From NCBI GenBank assembly GCA_002245855.1, contig NOUX01000010.1:1-64000 (forward strand): a stretch of 64,000 nt of DNA, written 5' to 3'. The stretch comes from Sphingobacterium cellulitidis. GTDB taxonomy: Bacteria > Bacteroidota > Bacteroidia > Sphingobacteriales > Sphingobacteriaceae. The notes beneath the pieces are model-generated. The model searched no databases and had not been told where the DNA came from. It saw only the letters and a list, made by a program, of their open reading frames with translations. Shown piece by piece: positions 17,301 through 25,248 of this stretch (position 1 is its first letter; every line of letters starts with the position of its first letter). The translations under genes and the position numbers were made by a program.

Positions 17301-17460
17301 TTTCCAGAAAAAAAGTAGAGTTAATATTCGATAACCTTAAAGATTATTAAAAGCAATTGCTTTTAATAATAAATTATCTTGATTGTTTCGAGCCCACACA
17401 CAGAACAGGGATCCCATTTCTTAGTTTATTTAGGGCTTTGCTCCAAAATTAATAGCATAA

Positions 17461-19860
17461 TCAAATTCTCAAACATTCAACAGGATTTGCAGTAGCTGCA
17501 CGAAAGGTTTGCCAAAAAATGGTGAAGAATGCTATCAGAAATACGATTATTGCAGCAATTCCCATCATCCACCATTCTATTTGTATCCTATATGCATAAA
17601 TCTGCAACCAAGAGTTCAGGAGTATCCAGGCCAAGGGGGCAGAAATTGCAAATGCCAAGACGACCAACTTAATGAAATCCGACGAAATGAGTCTTATCAC
17701 GCGCCAGACCGATGCACCCAAGACCTTTCGGATTCCAATCTCCTTAGCCCTCCTGGCAGTGGCAGACAATGCCAATGCAAAAAGCCCCATACAAGAAATG
17801 ACGATGGCAATACCAGTGCCTATCATTACGATCTTTGAAAATGTCCGGTCCTTTCTATATAAATTATTTGCATTCTCATCAAGATAAGATGCGGGAATGT
17901 CCGCAGTTGGATTCACCTCTTTCCATATCTTCCAAATAATCTCCATCGATTTTGGAAGAAAGTCCGTATCCACCTTGACAAAAAGGTACTCAATATCAGA
18001 TACATTTCGATTAATGGAAAGGCTCAATGGCTCAACTTTCTTCCGGAGGTGCTGAAAGTGAAAGTCATCGACTACTCCTATAACCTTACTCCCTTTATTT
18101 AGCGCAATATTTTTTCCTAAAATTCGCTTAATACCGCCCATCTGCTCTGCCATCTTTCTATTAATAATTATAGAAGAAGTATCTGTTGACATGTTACGTT
18201 CGAAATCACGCCCCGCAAGTAACTTTATTTCTAGAGTTTTGAGAAAATCGTAATCTACACGCATAAAATTGGTGCTGTAATCCTTATTTTCATGTGAAAA
18301 CTTTAAAATGCTACTTCTCAAGGTCCCATCGCTGCCCAGTCCCAAGTTAGCATCTGATGCACTCACAGCTTTTACCCAAGTATACCTGGAGAGCTCCGCG
18401 CGCATCCTCTCCAATGCCTGTTCTTTGTCAATTCCCTTACCTATCGGAATGCTGATCACCTCTGATGTATTGTAGCCTAGGGAATGGCTTGAAAGATATT
18501 CAACCTGTGAACTGACAACAATTGCAGAGATAATAAATAGTACTGATATGGAAAATTGAAATATAGTCAGTACCCTCTGAAGCCTGGATGATTTATGGTT
18601 AACCTCTCCCCTTAAAGATTCTTTCGCATTCAACCCAGCAATTTTGATTCCAGGATAACCGCTAGCCAGCAGGGTGACCGACATAAAAACACCGGTAAAC
18701 AAGATTAGGGTTTGGGGAGATAACAAATCCAATAGTCTGAGCCGGTAGTTTAAAATTGCATTGTATTCAGGAAGGATCAGCCAAGCAAAAAATAGACCGA
18801 AGGTCAAAGATAGGACGCATACAAAAAACGTTTCAAACCATAATTGGATTGCTATATTTTTGGGAGTTGCTCCCAGAATCTTTCGAGTACCGATCTCCCT
18901 GCTGCGTTGAAGGGATCCAGAAAGGGTAAGACTGACGAAATTCATACAAGCAGATATCATGATGAGCCCCGCCACAATAAGCAAGATCCAGGGATAAAAG
19001 GATGGGGGACCACCCGAAATACCGTAACTGTTGAGATGATAGTCCCTTATGGAAATCATATTGAGAGAAAACGGGTTACCCAGTTCATCCGGATTTCCTC
19101 CTGAGTTCTTCAGCCTAACGATCTCATCCTTGTAATGAAGTTCGGTGAACGCTCTGGTATCTCTAGCAAAATCACTATCCATTACGGTTCTATTCCGAAG
19201 CTTTACGATAACATCATGGTTTTGTGCAGCCCAATTATCCCTTTCCGCGATATAATCTGGTTTAAGTTCAAACCTTAGGAGTGAACTGAAGCGAATACTC
19301 GAATTTTGCGGAATTTCGCCAAGGACAGCTGAAATGACCTTCTGCTCCCAAGTTCCGTTAATGTTGACGTTAACCACCCTTCCAAGTACCTCGACAGATC
19401 CAAACAGGTTACGTGCCATGGTTTCCTCTAGCACTATATTCCCAATATCAATCAATGCATTTTTATCCCCTGCAATTACAGGAAAGGAAAATATGGACAA
19501 GAATTCATCGTCAACATACCTGCTAGTAGACACCAATTCCTTGTCTCCATTCTTTAAAAGAATGCTTCCGCTGGCAATCCGGCTGATGTATTCAATTCCG
19601 GTTATCTCAGCCTTAAGAGCAGGGGCCAAGGGAGCTGCCATCGAAGAATTATATTTTACGCCATTCTTATCGTAACTCTTACTATATAACCATCCAATAC
19701 GATTCGCGTCTTCATGAAAGCTATCGTAGGACATTTCAAACCTGGCTGTCAAGAAAAGTAATATAGCCGTCGCAAATGCCACCGACATTCCCACAAGGTG
19801 AACGACGCTCACCATTCCACGTTTTAGTATGCTTCGTAAAATAAACCTTAAATTTACCAT
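17461..19860 (-). CDS. ABC transporter permease, MacB/FtsX family
   Basis: The 799-aa protein has the duplicated layout of long FtsX/MacB-type permeases. An N-terminal helix (VSVVHLVGMSVAFATAILLF) leads to a periplasmic MacB-PCD domain. A block of helices follows, with the coupling motif SREIGTRKILGATPKN near 320, then a second periplasmic domain. The final FtsX block contains RAKEIGIRKVLGASVWRVI near 710. Such proteins export peptides or lipids or transmit signals with a separate ATPase, which is not encoded nearby. It is the last gene of the OmpA-led operon, 27 bp after the SnoaL gene. Confidence 0.85.
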   Translation of the reverse strand: MVNLRFILRSILKRGMVSVVHLVGMSVAFATAILLFLTARFEMSYDSFHEDANRIGWLYSKSYDKNGVKYNSSMAAPLAPALKAEITGIEYISRIASGSILLKNGDKELVSTSRYVDDEFLSIFSFPVIAGDKNALIDIGNIVLEETMARNLFGSVEVLGRVVNVNINGTWEQKVISAVLGEIPQNSSIRFSSLLRFELKPDYIAERDNWAAQNHDVIVKLRNRTVMDSDFARDTRAFTELHYKDEIVRLKNSGGNPDELGNPFSLNMISIRDYHLNSYGISGGPPSFYPWILLIVAGLIMISACMNFVSLTLSGSLQRSREIGTRKILGATPKNIAIQLWFETFFVCVLSLTFGLFFAWLILPEYNAILNYRLRLLDLLSPQTLILFTGVFMSVTLLASGYPGIKIAGLNAKESLRGEVNHKSSRLQRVLTIFQFSISVLFIISAIVVSSQVEYLSSHSLGYNTSEVISIPIGKGIDKEQALERMRAELSRYTWVKAVSASDANLGLGSDGTLRSSILKFSHENKDYSTNFMRVDYDFLKTLEIKLLAGRDFERNMSTDTSSIIINRKMAEQMGGIKRILGKNIALNKGSKVIGVVDDFHFQHLRKKVEPLSLSINRNVSDIEYLFVKVDTDFLPKSMEIIWKIWKEVNPTADIPASYLDENANNLYRKDRTFSKIVMIGTGIAIVISCMGLFALALSATARRAKEIGIRKVLGASVWRVIRLISSDFIKLVVLAFAISAPLAWILLNSWLQIYAYRIQIEWWMMGIAAIIVFLIAFFTIFWQTFRAATANPVECLRI

Positions 19861-19887
19861 TTCAGTAATTTATCAGTTCTTAAAAGA

Positions 19888-20286
19888 TCAGTCTGCAACC
19901 ATGGCCTGAGCAATCCAGTAAGTATCCGTAAATTGATTGAATTCGGAAATTCTTCCTTCATGGATTTTGTATTCACCAATAAACGGCACTTTGAAAGCCT
20001 TCTGGGTCAACCTATGAATCCCGGAATAATACCCTTTCACAAAAACCGTATCACCATCAGCAAAAAACTCGTTGGCAACAGACTGCCAGTCCATCCATTC
20101 AGAGCGCAGGTCCGCAAAAACATGTCCGAGCACTTCGGAGATTCCGAGACATCTGCGACTTCCGGGAAATCCGTCCATCTGGTTCCACTGAATATCTTGA
20201 GATAACAATTGAATAATGTGGCTATCGTTTCCATCGTTAAAAGAACTGTAGAGTTCCCTGACAAGAGCTATATTTTTTTGTTTCAT
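19888..20286 (-). CDS. SnoaL-like NTF2-fold protein
   Basis: The 132-aa product fits the SnoaL-like / nuclear transport factor 2 superfamily. An N-terminal helix (ALVRELYSSFNDG) precedes the cone-shaped alpha-beta core with DIQWNQMDGFPG and VANEFFADGDTVFVKGYYSG. Members range from polyketide cyclases to binding proteins, so the substrate cannot be predicted. It starts ten bases after the upstream lipoprotein gene ends, inside the OmpA operon. Confidence 0.75.
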   Translation of the reverse strand: MKQKNIALVRELYSSFNDGNDSHIIQLLSQDIQWNQMDGFPGSRRCLGISEVLGHVFADLRSEWMDWQSVANEFFADGDTVFVKGYYSGIHRLTQKAFKVPFIGEYKIHEGRISEFNQFTDTYWIAQAMVAD

Positions 20287-20296
20287 TCCGTTTTAA

Positions 20297-21433
20297 TCAA
20301 TTTTTATATGGCAAGAACTGGATCGGATAGGAACGGATGATAATTGGATCGCTTTCGAGATGGATCATTTTACCATTCTTCCAATAACAACCTTTTCCGA
20401 ACTGTTCACCTCCTACGTAAATATCCCCATTTATCCGTTGTAGAAAAGAAGCCTTGGTGAATGACAGCTGTGGATCTGTTTCTAGTTCAGTCCTGTTAAC
20501 GGGTATTTCCCCCAGGTCACTCTGCGTATCGATCCGGAAATAAAAGGCTCGGTTGGCACTTCTTTCCCAACCAGGTACAAAAAGTATATTACCCTCCATC
20601 AATCCCTTTCCAAAACTATATCTTTCGCTAGGTAGATTTAGTACATGGCGTAAAACTTTTCTTGTCTCAGGGTCTAGGCTAAATAATACGTACGAAGGCT
20701 TTTTATCATCATTCCCAACAGCACTCACTAACAGCACCAACCTTCCCATCTGGTTATAGTAAGCCGAATGGACGTACAGCTCCCCATACCCGGTCAGATC
20801 GACCATTATCTTCTCAATGCCACGATACTGGTGGGAAAGACTAACTTCTATGGCGCCGTGTAGGTATGTGGCCTTGAGCGATACCAATCCCGTTGGGGTT
20901 TTGAAAATTGCAAATGATATATCCGTGGGCATCTTCACCATCTCAATCCCCAACAAATTATCAATCTTATATATGTAACTGATGTTTCGATTCCCCGTTG
21001 TCTTGGAGGAAGCGTAAAGATAGAGGTTGCCGTGGGCATCGGTATGATAAGCATACAGGTATTCCTCTCGATCTGTCATCAGCGTAAGGCGCACTACATC
21101 GGAAAGTATTTTTTTCCCATCATAAGTAAATAAAACTACCCTTGTCCTCCCATCTATTAGCTCAGTGCCAAAATAGACCATATTGCGGCCACCGACGGTG
21201 TGGAGAGCATGGGCGCCACTAAGCCAGATCTTATCATGATTGAACGGAATAAATGTCGTTTTACTTCCACCTTCAGCCATCCAAATGGTGGGAATTCCAT
21301 TAGAAGTTGTTTTGGTGCTCGCTGCCCCTAGAACATCGATCTTTAAATCTTCCTCCTTTGAAGGTTTATGATCCGGTCGACTACATCCAAAAAGTATGAC
21401 TACATAAAAAATAAATATTACATTCCTGAACAT
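20297..21433 (-). CDS. Uncharacterised lipoprotein
   Basis: Starting at ATG 21433 gives 378 aa with a lipoprotein signal (MFRNVIFIFYVVILFGCSRP, Cys about 17). The frame is open further upstream, but that would overlap the OmpA gene and bury the lipobox. The body consists of repeated beta-rich units (for example AYHTDAHGNLYLYASSKTTG and ENILFVPGWERSANRAFYF), suggesting a beta-propeller. It begins one base after the OmpA stop, indicating translational coupling. Function unknown. Confidence 0.7.
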   Translation of the reverse strand: MFRNVIFIFYVVILFGCSRPDHKPSKEEDLKIDVLGAASTKTTSNGIPTIWMAEGGSKTTFIPFNHDKIWLSGAHALHTVGGRNMVYFGTELIDGRTRVVLFTYDGKKILSDVVRLTLMTDREEYLYAYHTDAHGNLYLYASSKTTGNRNISYIYKIDNLLGIEMVKMPTDISFAIFKTPTGLVSLKATYLHGAIEVSLSHQYRGIEKIMVDLTGYGELYVHSAYYNQMGRLVLLVSAVGNDDKKPSYVLFSLDPETRKVLRHVLNLPSERYSFGKGLMEGNILFVPGWERSANRAFYFRIDTQSDLGEIPVNRTELETDPQLSFTKASFLQRINGDIYVGGEQFGKGCYWKNGKMIHLESDPIIIRSYPIQFLPYKN

Positions 21434-21434
21434 C

Positions 21435-22751
21435 TCATTTCTTAATAAATTCAACCCTTCTGTTCTGGGCCCGACCAGATGCCGTCGCATTTTCGGAGAC
21501 CGGTTCTGTCTCCCCTTTACCAGAGGTAATCAGCCTTTCTCCATTAATTGCGGAAGTTGTCACAATCCAATCTTTTACCGCTTCTGCACGCTTTTGACTA
21601 AGCACGAAATTGCTCGTCTCATCTCCAGCAGCATCGGTGTGACCCACAATATTGAGATGGATCTCTGCTTCCTGCTCTAGAAAGGCAGCAATTGATCTCA
21701 ATATCCCAGCAGATTCTGGTTTTATGGAAGCCGAACCGCTTTCGAACAAAATACCCGTGGTAACAAATCTACCTTCATTAAGGAGTTTTTGTCTGGGATC
21801 GGCCATGCCCTTTGCAATCTTTATATTACCTATAAAAACACCGACCTGCTCATCCTTATAGGGACTGCTGCCCAAGCGCAAGAACAGCTGATTCATGGTT
21901 CCATCCTTGGCTATCCCTTTAGGGACATCATAAATCTTTTGGCCATCGACCCAGATACGCAAACGCTCCTTTTGACCCTGGATCGCTACATGGACCGGCC
22001 TGCCATACCAACTCTTTACGGCAGAATTCCTCTCGGGAGCGCTGTGGAAATGACGAACATACCCAACATGGCTCTCCAGATTGATATTCCCCGCGTCCGA
22101 GAGAGGCGAGATCTCCATATAGAACGATTTTGTCCCTTTGGGATCGATTAGCAGTTTGTTTGAAACCGGCGAATCTTTCCCTGATGCAAGAAGACCAAAC
22201 TGGAACGATGGTGGCAGCCACCCCTTGAAGTCGATGTCCAGCACTAAATCAAACTCGACTGTAAAATCAATTCCTAAAGAGTTTTCATTATCAGTTAAGG
22301 ACACGCTGTTCTGAGCCAACCTAAGCCATTTTCCAGGAATTCCGTCCAGAGATACGATTACCGAGCTCCTGTTGCTGTTCCATCCTGAGGGAAGCTCGCC
22401 TAGAGCTTCGGATCCAAAGTCGTTGGCATATAAGACGGTATCGCCGGGGATGAAATCGTACTTACTGAACGACCCTATGCGCTTGGCTACTTCTTCAGTC
22501 TTATTCATAGATTCCCCTGAATCCTCCTCTCCATTTTTGGATCTGCCTTTTACCGCAGATTCGACTACCTTGTCCATGCCCTTTTCCAATGCCTTCTCGG
22601 TCTGCTCAAGTACTTTCCGAGTTGCCGTATTCTCTACCTTACCTTTTATTTTTTTTAATATGGACTGGGCACTTGCTTCCATGGATAGGCAAGCGAGTAT
22701 ACTGATCCAAGTCATTGATACTATAAATGGTTTTGATATTGGAATTTTCAT
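21435..22751 (-). CDS. OmpA-family protein with C-terminal peptidoglycan-binding domain
   Basis: The 438-aa protein starts with a signal peptide ending EASAQ, followed by a charged helical stretch. A lectin-like beta-sandwich occupies about 105-315 (VEFDLVLDIDFKGWLPP, VHVAIQGQKERLRIWVDGQ). The OmpA domain at about 330-438 includes VGHTDAAGDETSNFVLSQKR and ASGRAQNRRVEFIKK; the Asp and Arg that hold diaminopimelate are present. It likely anchors the outer membrane to peptidoglycan. It heads a four-gene minus-strand operon served by a clear promoter upstream. Confidence 0.85.
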   Translation of the reverse strand: MKIPISKPFIVSMTWISILACLSMEASAQSILKKIKGKVENTATRKVLEQTEKALEKGMDKVVESAVKGRSKNGEEDSGESMNKTEEVAKRIGSFSKYDFIPGDTVLYANDFGSEALGELPSGWNSNRSSVIVSLDGIPGKWLRLAQNSVSLTDNENSLGIDFTVEFDLVLDIDFKGWLPPSFQFGLLASGKDSPVSNKLLIDPKGTKSFYMEISPLSDAGNINLESHVGYVRHFHSAPERNSAVKSWYGRPVHVAIQGQKERLRIWVDGQKIYDVPKGIAKDGTMNQLFLRLGSSPYKDEQVGVFIGNIKIAKGMADPRQKLLNEGRFVTTGILFESGSASIKPESAGILRSIAAFLEQEAEIHLNIVGHTDAAGDETSNFVLSQKRAEAVKDWIVTTSAINGERLITSGKGETEPVSENATASGRAQNRRVEFIKK

Positions 22752-22781
22752 ATGATTATGATATTAATGGTCCTTAGAAGA

Positions 22782-22810
22782 CAAAAATATAATGGATCTG
22801 GTTGGACAAA
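22782..22810 (-). promoter_or_regulatory. Bacteroidota-type promoter of the OmpA operon
   Basis: On the minus strand TTTG (22810-22807) and TATTTTTG (22789-22782) are separated by 17 bp, matching the -33 TTTG / -7 TAnnTTTG pattern. Predicted transcription starts near 22776, about 25 nt before the ATG at 22751. Confidence 0.65.
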
Positions 22811-22872
22811 CAACCTTTTCGATCAACGGCTCTAATTTTCCAATAAATGTACTCTCAGGGAGACCAACATGA

Positions 22873-23388
22873 TTATAATTTAAATGCAACTCCCACGTTC
22901 AGCACCGTAACACCATAACCAAGCTCAGCAAATGCGCCTACCTTTTGCGAAGCCCAATATCTAGTTCCGATATGAACGCCCCACATAAATCCTCCAGCGG
23001 ATGCGGAAACGGGCTGAGATCCATCTCCCGACCACTTCACAGATGCCACGTTATAACCTAGCATCACACCACCATACGGATCGAACCTTTCTGAATTTAC
23101 CTTCAGGTGGTAGGATCCTCTTCCAGCAGCCAAGATATAGCTATATTTCCATTCACCAGATTCGTTATAGCTTTCCTTCTTTCTAGCGTAGGCAAGATAT
23201 CCTCCAACACTAATTCGGTTAGAGACAGCATGCTCATAACTAACCCCTACAGGGATACCCAAGCCTCCTCCAATGCCCACACCGGCATTTAATAACTTGT
23301 CGCCTTTATTAAAAGACTGCGCAAAAGAATTGCTACCACCCAGCAGCAGGAAAATTGCAGCCGCTCCGATTGTTTTCATTTTATTCAT
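22873..23388 (-). CDS. Small outer-membrane beta-barrel protein
   Basis: The 171-aa product has a signal peptide (IFLLLGGSNSFAQ) and then alternating amphipathic strands typical of an 8-stranded OmpA/OmpX-like barrel. Examples are LLNAGVGIGGGLGIPVGVSY and FDPYGGVMLGYNVASVKW, with a terminal strand ending VGVAFKL. The function is probably structural or adhesive. It lies about 120 bp upstream of the OmpA operon in the same direction, but with its own spacing. Confidence 0.75.
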   Translation of the reverse strand: MNKMKTIGAAAIFLLLGGSNSFAQSFNKGDKLLNAGVGIGGGLGIPVGVSYEHAVSNRISVGGYLAYARKKESYNESGEWKYSYILAAGRGSYHLKVNSERFDPYGGVMLGYNVASVKWSGDGSQPVSASAGGFMWGVHIGTRYWASQKVGAFAELGYGVTVLNVGVAFKL

Positions 23389-23614
23389 ATTTTATTAATT
23401 ATTTAAGATTTAAATTTCACTCTTCAGCAAAGGGATTACCCAAGTTGACTTTGCAAATTTATCGTGATTCAGACCGCAATAATTAAGTACTACTACCTAA
23501 CATGAAATTTACGTAGCCTATGACCGATCCTCATTGAATTCATTTCATTTAAGTGTTACTACTGAGGTCTGTTTTTTAAGAAATACTACTCTAAAAATCA
23601 AGTATTAGTAAGTC

Positions 23615-23622
23615 TACTTTTG
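23615..23622 (+). promoter_or_regulatory. Candidate -7 element close to the lipoprotein start
   Basis: TACTTTTG matches TAnnTTTG and ends six bases before the ATG at 23628. If it is used, the mRNA would be leaderless or nearly so. No clear -33 TTTG is seen, so this is a motif match only. Confidence 0.35.
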
Positions 23623-23627
23623 TTATT

Positions 23628-24335
23628 ATGAGAATCTTCTATCTATTATTTTTGGCCTCCGCTCTGGGGTGCGGCAAAAGGGACATAGCCCCCGAAAATA
23701 CCGGAAAGGTCAGTGGAACAGTAAGGGACCAGGCTGGTTCAACGATACCGGGGGTACAGATCATCGTGGACAATAGTATATTTTTCAACAGCAACTTGTC
23801 CACAAAAACGACACCTGAAGGGAACTATACTCTGCCCCTACCAAAAACCGGAAGCTGGTATGCATTTGCAATCCACAAAATACAGTTTAACGGAAAGATC
23901 TATCAATGCTATTTACATCCCCAGGAACCAACGGGGTTTGGACCAGAGGGTGCTGTCCGTAATTTCACATGGAAGCTCTCCGGTCAGAAAGCAGCTCCTT
24001 TAACTGGAAATTATGGGGGAACGGTAACCATCGATAACTTTCCGGGAATCTATCTGGAAACTGACAAGATCAAGTTTACCCTTACACCACAGGGCAACCT
24101 AATTGATGGTTCACAGGGACAGATCTTGGAAAGGTACGCTACAGACGGACATCAAATTCTAGATGTCCCCATCGGCCGATATAAGATCACCGCCCGCTAT
24201 AATAGCCAAACCCTGAAACTCCGCAGATGGAACACCGAGGATAGCTTTGCAACCGAACTAATCCTTGACTTTGAGCCGCAGATTCCCGCTCAATGCGACA
24301 ATTGTTTTAAGTTAGAATATAATACAAAACCATGA
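23628..24335 (+). CDS. Lipoprotein with carboxypeptidase-regulatory-like domain
   Basis: The 235-aa product has a lipobox (LFLASALGCGKRD) and a CarboxypepD-reg-like Ig fold at about 28-100 (KVSGTVRDQAGSTIPGVQII, EGNYTLPLPKTGSWYAF). The second half is also beta-rich. The fold is common as an accessory domain of surface proteins. Its stop overlaps the start of the next gene by four bases (ATGA at 24332-24335), so the two are translationally coupled. The pair precedes a barrel receptor gene. Confidence 0.75.
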   Translation: MRIFYLLFLASALGCGKRDIAPENTGKVSGTVRDQAGSTIPGVQIIVDNSIFFNSNLSTKTTPEGNYTLPLPKTGSWYAFAIHKIQFNGKIYQCYLHPQEPTGFGPEGAVRNFTWKLSGQKAAPLTGNYGGTVTIDNFPGIYLETDKIKFTLTPQGNLIDGSQGQILERYATDGHQILDVPIGRYKITARYNSQTLKLRRWNTEDSFATELILDFEPQIPAQCDNCFKLEYNTKP

Positions 24336-25117
24336 TAAAAAATTTATTGTACCCGGCAGCATTATTTTTGTTGTTGACATCATGCGAAAAAGACGATCCC
24401 TTTGCGCCGGAACAGCATGACCAAAAAATCGTTATTTCCCCTTCTAATGGAAACCCTGGACTTGGAGACAGCCAGGAGGAACCTTTGGGTGCGGCACTAA
24501 CGCTACCGCAAGGAATCCGGATCGTAGAACGCAAATACCATCCTTTTGACCCCGACCTGCGCAAACTTTATGCTCATGCCAATTTTTTCTATGTGGACAT
24601 CAATTTCGTAAACGACAGGATGCCGGGCACTCCTCCAGTCACCGTAGAACTCCCTGCCGGGCTGATCGGGGTAAGCAGGATCCACGACAAGCAGAACGGA
24701 CTCAGTATAGAAAAATACCTGATCACCGTCCCGCCAACCGAACGGTACGGTGGGGGCCGGGATACAACCACAGTCTATATTGGAATGGCATGTGTGAACA
24801 AAAACAGATCCATGCCCTGGTATGATAACATCGGACCCGAACAGGTATTTCCCATATCAAGAAACAATTATCCTAAATTTATCGTTACCTCAGACCCTAG
24901 CTTGCTCAAACTTCTTGACTTGCTGAAAGGGCATCCTGGACTTAAGGTCAATGCGCATTGGGATCCTGTAGCTGCGCACGAGGAAGATTACGTAGTTCCC
25001 CAATGGATGAAGATACATAACCAGATCCAGGACGTTATCTGGGATATCACGGACGGATTTGGGCTTACCCTAGGTAAGATGACCGAGCTAATGCAAAACT
25101 TAAAACCGTATAGGTAA
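24332..25117 (+). CDS. Uncharacterised lipoprotein
   Basis: The 261-aa product has a lipoprotein signal with the lipobox LLTSCEKD (Cys about 18). The mature part has beta strands such as HANFFYVDINFVNDRMPG and YGGGRDTTTVYIGMACVNK; no known domain is recognised. It is coupled to the preceding lipoprotein and probably acts with it at the cell surface. Confidence 0.65.
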   Translation: MIKNLLYPAALFLLLTSCEKDDPFAPEQHDQKIVISPSNGNPGLGDSQEEPLGAALTLPQGIRIVERKYHPFDPDLRKLYAHANFFYVDINFVNDRMPGTPPVTVELPAGLIGVSRIHDKQNGLSIEKYLITVPPTERYGGGRDTTTVYIGMACVNKNRSMPWYDNIGPEQVFPISRNNYPKFIVTSDPSLLKLLDLLKGHPGLKVNAHWDPVAAHEEDYVVPQWMKIHNQIQDVIWDITDGFGLTLGKMTELMQNLKPYR

Positions 25118-25248
25118 CACCAATAAATGAATGGTTCGGGTGGAAAAATTCAGATTTATCGATAATTTCCGCCGTTTGTCAAACTTATTTAAAGTGAATT
25201 TTCCCATTTTTATATCTTTTGCCTAGAACAAAAATCCTCACAATATTC

